This document shows, piece after piece, positions 16,372 to 27,397 of a DNA stretch of 64,000 nucleotides (position 1 is the first letter of the stretch; the number at the start of each line of letters is the position of its first letter). The translations under genes and the position numbers were made by a program. The notes beneath the pieces were generated by a model. The model made no database searches. It was not told the DNA's origin and was given only the letters and a program-made list of their open reading frames with translations. Location: assembly GCA_038235705.1 (NCBI GenBank), contig JBBSTR010000001.1, positions 1-64,000 on the forward strand. The letters are read 5' to 3'. The DNA comes from CANKBT01 sp038235705. Its GTDB lineage: Bacteria > Actinomycetota > Actinomycetes > Mycobacteriales > SCTD01.

Positions 16372-18061
16372 GGCGCGTCCGCCGGCCGCAGCGCGAACCA
16401 CAGGAAGCCGTGGCCGGGGATCGACAGGAGGTAGGGCAGCTCACCGATGTCGGGGAAGCGGACACCGCCGGTGAGCTCGACCGGCGCGTAGCCCTCCCAC
16501 TCGTGCAGGTCCAGCTCGACCGGCTGCGGGAAGCGCGACAGGTTGTTGACGCAGAACACCTTGTCGTCGCCGAACGTCCGCGAGAAGGCCAGGATCGACG
16601 GGTTGCTGGCACCCAGCTCGGCGTAGTCGCCCATCCCGAAGACCGGGTGCTGCTTGCGTACGGCGAGCATCTTGCGGGTCCACTGCAGCAGCGAGGAGGA
16701 GGACCGCATCTGGGCCTCGACGTTGAGCCCCTGGTAGCCGTAGACCGGGTCAAGGATGGTCGGCAGGTAGAGCATCTGCGGGTCGCAGTGACTGAACCCG
16801 GCGTTACGGTCGGCGCTCCACTGCATCGGGGTGCGCACGCCGTCGCGGTCACCGAGGTAGATGTTGTCGCCCATCCCGATCTCGTCGCCGTAGTAGAGCA
16901 CCGGTGAGCCGGGCAACGAGAGCAGCAGACCGGTGAACAGCTCGATCTGGTTGCGGTCGTTCTCCAGGAGCGGGGCCAGGCGCCGGGCGATCCCGACGTT
17001 GGACTTCATCCGCGGGTCCTTGGCGTACTCGCTGTACATGTAGTCGCGTTCCTCGTCGCTGACCATCTCGAGCGTCAGCTCGTCGTGGTTGCGCAGGAAG
17101 ATGCCCCACTGGCAGTTCTTCGGGATCTCCGGCGTCTGCGCGAGGATCTCGGTGATCGGGTAGCGCGACTCTCTTCGTACGGCCATGAACAGGCGCGGCA
17201 TCAACGGGAAGTGGAAGGCCATCTGGCACTCGTCGCCGACCGACGGGTCACCGAAGTACTCGACGACGTCCTCCGGCCACTGGTTGGCCTCGCACAGCAG
17301 GACGCGGTCGGGGTAGAGCTCGTCGACCTCGGTGCGCAGGCGCTTCAGGAAGTCGTGGGTCGGCGGGAGGTTCTCGCCGTTGGTGCCCTCGCGGACGAAC
17401 AGGTAGGGGACCGCGTCGAGCCGGAAGCCGTCGATGCCGAGGTCGAGCCAGAACTTGCAGACGTCGATCATCGCCGTCTGGACCTCGGGGTTCTCGTAGT
17501 TGAGGTCCGGCTGGTGGCTGAAGAAGCGGTGCCAGAAGAACTGCTCGCGCACCGGGTCCCAGGTCCAGTTCGACTTCTCGGTGTCGACGAAGATGATCCT
17601 GGCGTCGGGGTAGAGGTCGTCGGTGTCGGACCAGACGTAGTAGTCGCCGTAAGGCCCGTCGGGGTCGCTGCGGGAGGCCTGGAACCACGGGTGCTGATCG
17701 CTGCTGTGGTTCATGACCAGGTCGGCGATGATCCGCATCCCGCGCTTGTGCGCCTCGTCGACGAGGTGGATGAAGTCTCCGAGGTCACCGAACTCTGGCA
17801 GCACGGCCGTGTAGTCGCTGATGTCGTAGCCACCGTCGCGCAGCGGCGACTGATAGATCGGCAGCAGCCACACGCAGTCGACGCCGAGCCACTGCAGGTA
17901 GTCCAGCTTGCCGGTCAGACCCTTCAGGTCGCCGGTGCCGTCACTGTTGCTGTCGGCGAACCCTCGGATGAGGACCTCGTAGAACACCGCCCTCTTGAAC
18001 CACAGCGGGTCCTGGCTCTCCTCCAGCGACACGAGGGTGTCGGGCTCGGACAACGGCTCGG

Positions 18062-18065
<4 letters not shown>
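16368..18065 (-). CDS. treS: Trehalose synthase (maltose alpha-D-glucosyltransferase)
   Basis: A 565-residue GH13 enzyme that interconverts trehalose and maltose. The barrel motifs are intact: DLVMNHSSDQHPWF, the nucleophile D217 in GFRLDAVPYL, the acid E259 in LLCEANQWPE, and the fourth-motif RNHDELTLE. It has the WFKRAVFYEVLIRGFADSN start common to TreS. The ATG overlaps the glgE stop by ATGA. It supplies maltose to Mak in the GlgE route. Confidence 0.96.
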
Positions 18066-19987
<1,922 letters not shown>

Positions 19988-20037
19988 CGTGAAGCCGTTA
20001 CCCAGGCGACGCGATCGTGAACGCCCGTCTGCGGGTC

Positions 20038-20066
20038 GTGACGAGACGATCACGTGGCGCTAAGGT
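20038..20066 (+). promoter_or_regulatory. Promoter for leaderless glgP transcript
   Basis: GTGACG at 20038-20043, a 17-base spacer and TAAGGT at 20061-20066, then 7 bases to the GTG at 20074. The -10 box lies in the 86-base divergent region between glgE and glgP. No Shine-Dalgarno sequence fits the short gap, which supports initiation on a leaderless mRNA. Confidence 0.55.
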
Positions 20067-20073
20067 CACCGCC

Positions 20074-22629
20074 GTGCGCGCCCTCCGACGGATGACCGTC
20101 CGCCTTGCCCTGCCCGCCCCGCTCGCGCCGCTCGGTGAGCTCGTGTCCAACCTGCGGTGGTCCTGGCACGAACCGACGCAGGCGCTGTTTGCGTCGGTCG
20201 AACCGGACGTGTGGCAGGAGGTTTCCGGCGACCCGTTGCGCCTGCTCGCCGAGGTCAGCCCCGAGCGGCTGGCGGCGCTCGCCGTCGACGACGACTTCCT
20301 CGGTCGCCAGGCCGCCGCCCATGCCGACCTCGAGGACTACCTGTCGGCGCCGCGCTGGTACCAGGAGCAGGACGGGGCGCCGACGGCGATCGCCTACTTC
20401 TCCCCGGAGTTCGGGATCACCGAGGTGCTCCCGCAGTATTCCGGGGGGCTGGGGATCCTGGCCGGCGACCACCTGAAGGCCGCCAGCGACCTCGGCGTGC
20501 CGATCGTCGGCGTCGGGCTGCTCTACCGGTCCGGCTACTTCAAGCAGTCGCTGTCGGCCGACGGCTGGCAGCAGGAGCGCTATCCGCCGCTGGACCCCCA
20601 CGGGCTGCCGCTCACGCTGCTCCAGGACTCCTCCGGTGCCCCGGTCCGGGTGGACGTCGGGCTCGCCGGCGGCGAGGTGCTCCACGCCCAGGTCTGGCGC
20701 GCCCAGGTCGGTCGGGTGCCCCTTTTGCTGCTGGACAGCGACGTCGAGGACAACAGCGTGGAGCTGCGCGACGTCACCGACCGGCTGTACGGCGGCGGCG
20801 CCGACCACCGGCTCAAGCAGGAGCTGCTGCTGGGCATCGGCGGCGTACGCGCGCTGCGGGCCTGGTCGGCGGTCACCGGCGATCCGGCGCCCGAGGTCTT
20901 CCACACCAACGAGGGTCACGCAGGCTTCCTGGGGGTCGAGCGCGTCCGCGAGCTCGTCGCCGCAGGGCTCACGGTGGAGGAGGCGATCGAGGCGGTCCGC
21001 GCCGGCACGGTATTCACCACCCACACCCCGGTCCCCGCCGGCATCGACCGGTTCGACGTCGCCCTGATCCGCGCCACCTTCGGCGCGGGCACCGAGTGGG
21101 AGGCCGCGGGCCTGCCCGTGGAGCGTCTGCTCGAGATGGGCGCAGAGCCTGACCCGTCGATGTTCAACATGGCGCACATGGGGCTGCGGATGGCGCAGCG
21201 CCGCAACGGGGTCGCGAAGCTGCACGGCATCGTGAGCCGCGGGATGTTTGCCAGCCTGTGGCCCGGGTTCGACCAGTCCGAGGTGCCGATCAGCAGCATC
21301 ACCAACGGCGTGCACGCCGCGACCTGGGTCGCCCCCGAGGTCTTCGAGCTGGCTGAGCGCGAGCTGGGCCGCTCGCTGGTCACCGAGGCGCAGCGCTGGG
21401 AGGCGATCGGCGGGCTCGACCCGGCGCTCGTCTGGTCCACGCGTCGACGGATGCGCGAGCGGCTCGTGATCGAGGCGCGCCGTCGGGTGCACGCCTCGTG
21501 CCTGCAGCGTGGGCGCACCGAGTCCGAGCTTGCCTGGACCGGCGGCGCCTTCGACCCGGACGTGCTGACGATCGGCTTCGCGCGCCGGGTGCCGTCCTAC
21601 AAGCGGCTGACGCTGATGATGCGCGACCCGGAGCGGCTCCGGGCCCTGCTCACCGACCCGGACCGGCCGGTGCAGCTGATCATCGCGGGCAAGAGCCACC
21701 CGGCCGACGACGGGGGCAAGGAGCTCATCCGGCAGATCGTGCAGTTCGCCGACGACAAGGCGGTCCGGCACCGGATCGCGTTCCTGCCGGACTACGACAT
21801 CGGGATGGCCCGCTACCTGTACGCGGGCTGCGACGTCTGGCTCAACAACCCGTTGCGCCCGCTGGAGGCCTGTGGGACCAGCGGCATGAAGTCGGCGCTG
21901 AACGGCGGGCTCAACCTGTCGATCCTGGACGGCTGGTGGGACGAGATGTACGACGGCCAGAACGGCTGGGCCATCCCCACGGCCGACGGCATCGACGACC
22001 CCGACCGGCGGGACGAGCTGGAGGCGGACGCCTTCTACGACCTGGTCGAGAACCAGGTCCGCACCCGCTTCTACGACGTCGACGACGCAGGTGTGCCGCA
22101 GCGCTGGGTGCAGATGGTGCAGCACACGCTGAAGACCCTCGGCCCGAAGGTGCTCGCGAGCCGGATGGTCCGCGACTACGTAGAGCAGCTGTACGCGCCG
22201 GCAGCACTGGCGTCCCGGGCGCTGTCCTCGAACGACTACACGCCGGCCCGTGAGCTGTCGGCCTGGCGGGCCGCGGTGACCGGGGCCTGGGCCGGCGTCC
22301 GGGTGGTGCACGTGGAGGCGTTCGGCGTGGCCGACGCACCCGAGGTCGGCGCCCGGCTGGGGCTGCGGGCCACGGTTGACCTCGCCGGGATCGACGCGGA
22401 CTCGGTGCTGGTCCAGGCGGCGTACGGACGGGTCGACGAGACGGACGAGCTGCGGTCGCCCACCCTGCTGGCGCTCGCGCCGGACGGGCACGACGACCAG
22501 GGGCATCCCCGGTTCCAGGGAGAGATCCCTCTGGACCGGGCCGGAGCGTTCGGTTACGCGGTGCGGGTGCTCCCGGTGAACGCGCTGCTGCCCGGGCCCG
22601 CCGACCTCGCGCTGGTGACGTCGGCCTGA
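20074..22629 (+). CDS. glgP: Alpha-glucan (glycogen/maltodextrin) phosphorylase
   Basis: An 851-residue GT35 enzyme that releases glucose 1-phosphate from alpha-1,4-glucans. The pyridoxal-phosphate lysine is K606 in the GTSGMK motif, followed by NGGLNLSILDGWWDE. The N-terminal RALRRMTVRLALP and NLRWSWHEPT stretches match the shorter, unregulated actinobacterial type, with no allosteric phosphorylation tail. The GTG at 20074 is preferred over the ATG at 20092 because it gives the family N-terminus and lies 7 bases after a -10 box. It is divergent from the glgE operon: degradation faces synthesis. Confidence 0.94.
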   Translation: MRALRRMTVRLALPAPLAPLGELVSNLRWSWHEPTQALFASVEPDVWQEVSGDPLRLLAEVSPERLAALAVDDDFLGRQAAAHADLEDYLSAPRWYQEQDGAPTAIAYFSPEFGITEVLPQYSGGLGILAGDHLKAASDLGVPIVGVGLLYRSGYFKQSLSADGWQQERYPPLDPHGLPLTLLQDSSGAPVRVDVGLAGGEVLHAQVWRAQVGRVPLLLLDSDVEDNSVELRDVTDRLYGGGADHRLKQELLLGIGGVRALRAWSAVTGDPAPEVFHTNEGHAGFLGVERVRELVAAGLTVEEAIEAVRAGTVFTTHTPVPAGIDRFDVALIRATFGAGTEWEAAGLPVERLLEMGAEPDPSMFNMAHMGLRMAQRRNGVAKLHGIVSRGMFASLWPGFDQSEVPISSITNGVHAATWVAPEVFELAERELGRSLVTEAQRWEAIGGLDPALVWSTRRRMRERLVIEARRRVHASCLQRGRTESELAWTGGAFDPDVLTIGFARRVPSYKRLTLMMRDPERLRALLTDPDRPVQLIIAGKSHPADDGGKELIRQIVQFADDKAVRHRIAFLPDYDIGMARYLYAGCDVWLNNPLRPLEACGTSGMKSALNGGLNLSILDGWWDEMYDGQNGWAIPTADGIDDPDRRDELEADAFYDLVENQVRTRFYDVDDAGVPQRWVQMVQHTLKTLGPKVLASRMVRDYVEQLYAPAALASRALSSNDYTPARELSAWRAAVTGAWAGVRVVHVEAFGVADAPEVGARLGLRATVDLAGIDADSVLVQAAYGRVDETDELRSPTLLALAPDGHDDQGHPRFQGEIPLDRAGAFGYAVRVLPVNALLPGPADLALVTSA

Positions 22630-22635
22630 GCAGGA

Positions 22636-22679
22636 CGGGCACGGGCCTCGCACCCGGGCCCGCGTCCGCCCTGTGCCCG
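22636..22679. terminator. Convergent terminator between glgP and the LysM gene
   Basis: CGGGCACGGG at 22636-22645 pairs with CCTGTGCCCG at 22670-22679 through 10 pairs including one G-U, around a GC-rich loop that can itself fold. It fills the 52-base gap between two convergent genes. There is no T-run, which is common for actinobacterial terminators. Confidence 0.45.
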
Positions 22680-22681
22680 CG

Positions 22682-23236
22682 TCAGCCCTGGGGCATCTGC
22701 AGCTGACCGCCCACGATCGTGAACACCTGACCGGGACGGATCAGGTCGGGGTTGCTGCCGATGACGGCCCAGTTGGCCTCATACAGCCCGGTGTAGCCGT
22801 TCAGAGCGAACCAAGCGGCGATGTCGGACAACGTGTCGCCGGGTTTGACCGTGTAGGAGATCGGTGCTGCCTGGGCGGCCACCGGCAAGACCGTAGCGAC
22901 GGCTGCCGGGGGCGCGACCGCAGCCGGGTCCTGGGTCGTCGGGGTGACGGGCGCTCGCGTCACGCCTGGCGCGGCGACCGGCCGGGTCGTGGCCGGTGCC
23001 GTCGTGGCCGGGCTCGCCGAGGACGTGGTCGGACCCGGCGCGGTCGGGCTGGTCGCTGGGACCGGTGCGTCGGTGACGGACGGCGGCGTGGTCTCCGGCG
23101 CGGTGAACGCCTGGGCGTTCGAGGCCTGGTCCGTGCTCTGCGCGGAGTCGTCCAGCACGATGGCGGTGACCACTCCACCGGCCGCGATCGCGAGCGTGGT
23201 GATCGCCACGAGGGCGAGCTGGGTGCGCTGACGCAC
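22682..23236 (-). CDS. Membrane-anchored LysM-domain protein
   Basis: A 184-residue protein. A single transmembrane segment or uncleaved signal lies at about residues 6-28, then a long Pro/Thr/Ala-rich linker (about 35-120), and a LysM domain at about 127-175 (YTVKPGDTLSDIAAWF to IRPGQVFTIV) that should bind peptidoglycan. The GTG at 23236 is preferred because GGAGG lies 6 bases upstream; a TTG four codons earlier overlaps that site. It may tether to or sense the cell wall; there is no enzymatic domain. It lies downstream of glgX on the same strand with a 143-base gap, so co-transcription is possible but unproven. Confidence 0.85.
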   Translation of the reverse strand: MRQRTQLALVAITTLAIAAGGVVTAIVLDDSAQSTDQASNAQAFTAPETTPPSVTDAPVPATSPTAPGPTTSSASPATTAPATTRPVAAPGVTRAPVTPTTQDPAAVAPPAAVATVLPVAAQAAPISYTVKPGDTLSDIAAWFALNGYTGLYEANWAVIGSNPDLIRPGQVFTIVGGQLQMPQG

Positions 23237-23379
23237 GGGAGCCTCCAAGAGGTGCGGGGTCGCGGGCCTGGTAGACCCGGTCTTCCGTCATCGGACCCTG
23301 GCGAAACGGGTGATGGCGGGCGTGGTGCTGCTCTTGAGGTTCGTGACCCGCCCGGTCACGGTTCATCGCGTCGGCAGGT

Positions 23380-25281
23380 TCAGCTCGACAGGTGACCCAC
23401 CGGACGGCTGCTCGCGGCTGTCGGGCGCAGGACCACCACGCTGTGGGAGCTCACCCGGACGCAGCCTCGCACGTCGCCCGTGAGGGTCCTCGACGTGTCC
23501 AGGACCAGGCTGGACGTGCCGTCGGGAAGCGGCACCTGGACCTCCTGCGCGCCGCGGTGCAGGATCACGACGAGGCGCCCGGGCAGCAGCATGCCCAGGG
23601 TGTCGCAGGCGCCGTCCCAGCCGTCACCGGCGAGCGGCCCGCCCGGCCCGAACCAGGTGATGTCTTCCGGTCCGGGGAAGCTGTCGGTGCCGATCCCGGC
23701 CTCGCGGCGCAGCGCGACCAGCGTGGCGATCGTCGCTCCAAGCCACGCGGCGTCGGGACCGGTCTTCCAGGGCTGCCAGGACACCGGTCCGTCCTGGCAG
23801 TAGGCGTTGTTGTTGCCCTGCTGTGTTCTCCGTACCTCGTCGCCCATCGCCAGCATCGGCACGCCTCGGGAGAGCAGCAGCGTGCTGAGCAGGTTTGCGG
23901 CCTGCCGCAGCCTCAGCGCGTTCACCTGTGCATCGTCGGTCTCTCCGTCAACACCGCAGTCCCAGCCGTGGTTGTGCTGCTCGCCGTCACGGCCGTCCTC
24001 GCCGTTGTCCAGGTTGCGCTTGTGCGCGTACGTCGTGAGGTCGCGAAGGGTGAACCCGTCGTGCGCGGTGACCAGGTTGACCGAGGCCCAGGCCGCCCGG
24101 CCGTGCCTGTCGTAGAGGTCGGGGGAGCCGCACAGACGGGTGGCCAGCTGCGCGGGACCGGTCCGACCACCCGCCCAGAAGTCGCGTACGTCGTCACGGA
24201 AGCGACCGTTCCACTCGGCCCACGGGTGCGGGAAACGGCCGATCCGGTAGCCGTCCGGCCCGAGGTCCCACGGTTCGGCGATCAGCTTGAGGTGACCCAG
24301 CACCGGGTCCTGGTCGAGCGTCTGCAGGAAGGCGCCGCCCCGGTCCAGCGCCGGTGCGAGGTCGAAGCGGAAACCGTCGACCTGCATCGTGGTGGCCCAC
24401 CAGCGGAGCGCGTCGGTGACGGTGCGCAGCACGTGCGGGGTGCGGGTGTCGACGGTGGCGCCGCAGCCGGTCACGTCCTCGTAGCTGCCGTCCGGCGCGT
24501 GCCGGTACGCCCCCTGGGGGTCGAGCGCCTTCCAGCTCAGCACCGGGCCGTGCGCGTCACCCTCGCCGGTGTGGTTCACGACGACGTCGAGCAGCACCTC
24601 GAGCCCGGCGGCGTGCAGCGTGCGCACCATGTCCCGGAACTCGGTGACCGGGTCGTCGGTCGCGGCGTACGCCTCGTGGGGTGCGGCAAAGGCCACCGGG
24701 TTGTAGCCCCAGTAGTTGGTCAGACCGAGCTGCTGCAGGTGCGGCTCGTCGACGAAGTGCGCTACCGGGAGCAGCTCCACCGCGGTGACACCGAGGGAGA
24801 CCAGGTGCGCGATCGCTGACGGGTGGGCGAGCCCGGCGTACGTGCCGCGCAGGTGCTCCGGCACGTCCGGATGGGTCTTGGTGAAGCCCCGCACGTGCAG
24901 CTCGTACACCACGGTGTCGCGCCACGGCGTGTGCGGACGGTGGTCCTGCTCCGGCGAGGCAGGGGCGACCACGACCGACAGCGGCACCGAGCCGGGGCGG
25001 TCCTGCGTGGGGATCCGGAGGTCGCCGGTCAGTCGGTGCGCGTTGGGGTCCAGGAGCAGCCGGTCCTCGTGCACGCCCGGCACGCGGTAGCCGTAGCGCT
25101 GTCCCGGCCCGACCCCGGGCACGTACGCCGACCACAGGTGGCCCGGGCCTCGGGTCATCGGCACCTGCCGTTCACCGTCCGGGGTCGTCAGGCACAGCAG
25201 CAGGGCGGACGGTGCGGGGGCGACGACGGCAAAACAGGTGCCGTCGGCGTCCGGGTGGGCGCCGGGGTGCAGCAGGGTCAT
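23380..25281 (-). CDS. glgX: Glycogen debranching enzyme
   Basis: A 633-residue GH13_11 enzyme that cleaves alpha-1,6 branches left after phosphorylase action. A CBM48 module (about residues 5-95) is followed by the barrel with VVNHTGEGD, nucleophile D307 (FRFDLAPAL), acid E336 (LIAEPWD) and VTAHDGFTL. The N-terminus is short for the family and starts directly in the CBM48 domain. The ATG at 25281 overlaps the stop of a ten-codon micro-ORF, which chains back to the alpha/beta hydrolase upstream. Its partner GlgP lies 750 bases beyond its stop, in convergent orientation. Confidence 0.94.
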   Translation of the reverse strand: MTLLHPGAHPDADGTCFAVVAPAPSALLLCLTTPDGERQVPMTRGPGHLWSAYVPGVGPGQRYGYRVPGVHEDRLLLDPNAHRLTGDLRIPTQDRPGSVPLSVVVAPASPEQDHRPHTPWRDTVVYELHVRGFTKTHPDVPEHLRGTYAGLAHPSAIAHLVSLGVTAVELLPVAHFVDEPHLQQLGLTNYWGYNPVAFAAPHEAYAATDDPVTEFRDMVRTLHAAGLEVLLDVVVNHTGEGDAHGPVLSWKALDPQGAYRHAPDGSYEDVTGCGATVDTRTPHVLRTVTDALRWWATTMQVDGFRFDLAPALDRGGAFLQTLDQDPVLGHLKLIAEPWDLGPDGYRIGRFPHPWAEWNGRFRDDVRDFWAGGRTGPAQLATRLCGSPDLYDRHGRAAWASVNLVTAHDGFTLRDLTTYAHKRNLDNGEDGRDGEQHNHGWDCGVDGETDDAQVNALRLRQAANLLSTLLLSRGVPMLAMGDEVRRTQQGNNNAYCQDGPVSWQPWKTGPDAAWLGATIATLVALRREAGIGTDSFPGPEDITWFGPGGPLAGDGWDGACDTLGMLLPGRLVVILHRGAQEVQVPLPDGTSSLVLDTSRTLTGDVRGCVRVSSHSVVVLRPTAASSRPVGHLSS

Positions 25282-25310
25282 CGCTGCGCCGTCAGGTGGG
25301 CGGGTGTCAT
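25278..25310 (-). CDS. Micro-ORF 2 of the glgX linker
   Basis: ATG at 25310 opens ten codons reading MTPAHLTAQR and then TGA. The ATG overlaps the stop of micro-ORF 1, and the TGA overlaps the glgX ATG at 25281. The peptide itself is probably meaningless; the value may lie in passing ribosomes from the hydrolase to glgX by termination and reinitiation. That it is translated is an inference. Confidence 0.35.
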   Translation of the reverse strand: MTPAHLTAQR

Positions 25311-25335
25311 CGCTCTGCCGTCAGGTGGGCGGGTG
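25278..25335 (-). repeat. 29-bp tandem duplication forming a stop-start linker
   Basis: Two 29-base units (25278-25306 and 25307-25335) differ at two adjacent bases, and the first bases of a third copy follow at 25336. Read on the minus strand, each unit boundary holds an ATGA. Because 29 is one less than a multiple of three, each unit shifts the frame by one, so every TGA stop overlaps a fresh ATG. Confidence 0.9.
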
Positions 25336-25339
25336 TCAT
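25307..25339 (-). CDS. Micro-ORF 1 of the glgX linker
   Basis: ATG at 25339 overlaps the TGA of the alpha/beta hydrolase and opens ten codons reading MTPAHLTAER and then TGA, which overlaps the ATG of micro-ORF 2. It differs from micro-ORF 2 by one residue. No clear Shine-Dalgarno sequence is seen, as expected if translation is by reinitiation. Confidence 0.35.
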   Translation of the reverse strand: MTPAHLTAER

Positions 25340-26244
25340 CGCGCGGCCAGGAGGTCGGCGAGCGACAGCCCGGCCGGCAGCACCAGCGCGCGCGGCGGTC
25401 GACGGTCGTGCCCGGGCGCGGCGGGAGAGCGTCGCTCCAGGAGCGACAGGACCACCAGCGCGTCACCGAGCACTGCGGCGAAGTCCTCGGGGTGGCTGAG
25501 CAGCCAGCCGTGCCGACCGTGGACCATCTGGGCCGGCAGCTCGGCGCTGACCCCGCCGAAGGTGCCGGGGACGATGAGCCGGTCGTCGTCGCCCCAGAAG
25601 AACAGCACCGGCAGACCGCGAGCCACCAAGGCCGCGGCCTGGTCGGCGAGCGACGCGGTGAGCGCGACCCGCGCGGTCAGGGCGAGGGTCACGGGGTTGC
25701 GCAGCAGGTTCGGGAGGAACGCCTTCAGCACGGACGGCGCCGAGCGCGCCACCTCGCGGGGACCGAGCTCGCCGAGGAAGCCGGCCGCCCAACGGGCCCA
25801 GGAGGCGTCGACGAGGCCGGAACGACGCCCGGGGGCACCGCCCACCGAGCTGACGAGCGTGAGCGCGCGCACCAGGTCGGGCCGGTCGGTCGCGAGCTGC
25901 AGCGCCACCCCGGCCCCGAACGAGTGGCCGGCGACGAACACCGGCGTGTCGATCTCCAGGACGTCCACCAGGCGACCGAGGCGACGCGCGTACGCCGGGA
26001 GTTCGATCTCTCGGAGCCCCAAGCCGTCGCTGCCGCCGAACCCGGGCAGGCAGGGCGCGATCACCCGCACGCCGGTGCGCGTCAGCCGGGCGACGCCGTC
26101 GGCGTAGGTGGCGGCAGAGAGCCCCCAGCCGTGCAGGAACAGCAACGGGTCGCCGGTCTCCGGACCTGCCTCCATGAGCCGCACGCGGGCGCCGTCGACG
26201 GACACGTCGCGCCAGCTCACCCGAGGACTTTCGGTCGACGTCAC
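25336..26244 (-). CDS. Alpha/beta hydrolase upstream of glgX
   Basis: A 302-residue alpha/beta hydrolase with LHGWG oxyanion motif, nucleophile elbow GHSFGAG, acid in FWGDDDRLI and histidine in GRHGWL. The GTG at 26244 is set by GGAGGTGAT just upstream, a near-perfect match to the 16S rRNA 3' end. The tail after about residue 265 is Arg/Pro-rich and not part of the fold. The stop feeds through two micro-ORFs into glgX, so the two proteins are likely made in a fixed ratio. No signal peptide. Substrate unknown; a link to glucan metabolism rests on coupling alone. Confidence 0.85.
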   Translation of the reverse strand: MTSTESPRVSWRDVSVDGARVRLMEAGPETGDPLLFLHGWGLSAATYADGVARLTRTGVRVIAPCLPGFGGSDGLGLREIELPAYARRLGRLVDVLEIDTPVFVAGHSFGAGVALQLATDRPDLVRALTLVSSVGGAPGRRSGLVDASWARWAAGFLGELGPREVARSAPSVLKAFLPNLLRNPVTLALTARVALTASLADQAAALVARGLPVLFFWGDDDRLIVPGTFGGVSAELPAQMVHGRHGWLLSHPEDFAAVLGDALVVLSLLERRSPAAPGHDRRPPRALVLPAGLSLADLLAAR

Positions 26245-26393
26245 ACCATCACCTCCGCTGTCGGGGTCGGCACGCGGGTGCTCCTCCTGGAGCGTTCGCC
26301 GCGACAGGGGGACGAAGGTGACACCGTGCGCACACTAGGGTCCGCGTGGTCGTACGGTCAGGTGAAACGCAGTGCGAGACGTCGGAGGACGCC

Positions 26394-27173
26394 GTGGGTG
26401 AGCTGGTCAGGCTGGAGATCGCGGACGGGGTCGGGACGATCCGCCTCGACCGGCCGAAGATGAACGCGATCAACGCGCAGCTGCGCACGGAGCTGGCGGA
26501 GGTCGCGCTCGAGGCGGGTGGCCGGGACGAGGTGCGGGCCGTCGTGCTCTACGGCGGTGAGCGGATCTTCGCGGCCGGCGCTGACATCAAGGAGATGTCC
26601 GGGCTCTCTTACGCCGAGATGCTTGCCTGGGGCACCGGGCTGCAGGACGCGCTCAAGGTGGTCGCCCGGCTGCCCAAGCCGGTCGTGGCGGCGGTCACCG
26701 GGTTCGCGCTCGGTGGCGGGTTCGAGCTGGCGCTCGCGGCCGACTTCCGCATCCTCGGGGAGCGCGCGAAGGTCGGCGTGCCGGAGATCACGCTGGGCGT
26801 CATGCCGGGCGCCGGTGGGACGCAGCGGCTGACCCGGCTCGTCGGACCGGCGAAGGCCAAGGACCTCGTGTTCAGCGGTCGGCAGGTGACCGCGCCGGAG
26901 GCGCTCACGCTCGGGATCGCCGACGAGGTGGTGCCCGACGGGCAGGTGTACGAGGCGGCGCTCGCCCGGGCTGCTTCCTACGCGCGCGGTCCGGCAGTCG
27001 CGCTCAGGTCGGCCAAGCAGGCGATCGACGACGGTCTCGAGCTGGACCTGGACAGCGCCCTGCGCCTGGAGTCGGCGCTTTTCGCCGGGCTGTTCGCGAC
27101 CGAGGACCAGCGCGCGGGGATGGCGAGCTTCCTCGCGGACGGTCCGGGGAAGGCCACCTTCGTCGGCCGCTGA
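26394..27173 (+). CDS. Enoyl-CoA hydratase/isomerase (crotonase family)
   Basis: A 259-residue crotonase. The oxyanion-hole loops are present (FAAGADIKEM and ALGGGFELALAADFR), and the two catalytic acids fit in the PEITLGVMPGAGGTQRL region (E of PEI and the usual second acid replaced near MPGAGG), so hydratase activity is likely. The GTG at 26394 has GGAGG 5 bases upstream. A TAGGGT -10-like hexamer at 26336-26341 would start transcription near 26348, after the alternative upstream GTG at 26346, which supports the downstream start. It is divergent from the hydrolase and precedes etfBA by 224 bases. Confidence 0.9.
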   Translation: MGELVRLEIADGVGTIRLDRPKMNAINAQLRTELAEVALEAGGRDEVRAVVLYGGERIFAAGADIKEMSGLSYAEMLAWGTGLQDALKVVARLPKPVVAAVTGFALGGGFELALAADFRILGERAKVGVPEITLGVMPGAGGTQRLTRLVGPAKAKDLVFSGRQVTAPEALTLGIADEVVPDGQVYEAALARAASYARGPAVALRSAKQAIDDGLELDLDSALRLESALFAGLFATEDQRAGMASFLADGPGKATFVGR

Positions 27174-27397
27174 CCTACCGGGCCGGGGTGTCGTGGTTGC
27201 TACCGGCGGGTAACAAGCGTGCGTCACGTCACGGTCGTCCTGACTTGCACGGCGCTACCGTGTCGAGGATCGTGAGGCAAGGAGCAAGAGCCTCGAGACT
27301 GTTCTGATCCCCGGGAGGGGGTCGCTGTGACGCCCCGTCCGGGGCGCACACCCCACGGGCGCCGCGAGCGCCCCGGACCGGAGGTCGACGCCCGAGC
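27174..27397. promoter_or_regulatory. Intergenic region upstream of etfBA with operator-like dyad
   Basis: This 224-base stretch holds an imperfect dyad centred at 27206: TACC (27201-27204) and GGTA (27209-27212) around GGCG, extended outward by GTT/AAC with one mismatch. A GC-rich hairpin (CGCCCC-GTCC-GGGGCG) lies in the presumed leader between 27320 and 27345. I cannot place a convincing -35/-10 pair. The dyad spacing suits a small dimeric repressor, but no regulator is next to it. Confidence 0.4.

Noticed and set aside
26241..26249. Two-codon ATG-GTG-TGA mini-frame overlapping the hydrolase start
   Set aside because: Too short to matter; it arises from GGAGGTGATGGTGTGA, where the ribosome site and the GTG start lie close together.
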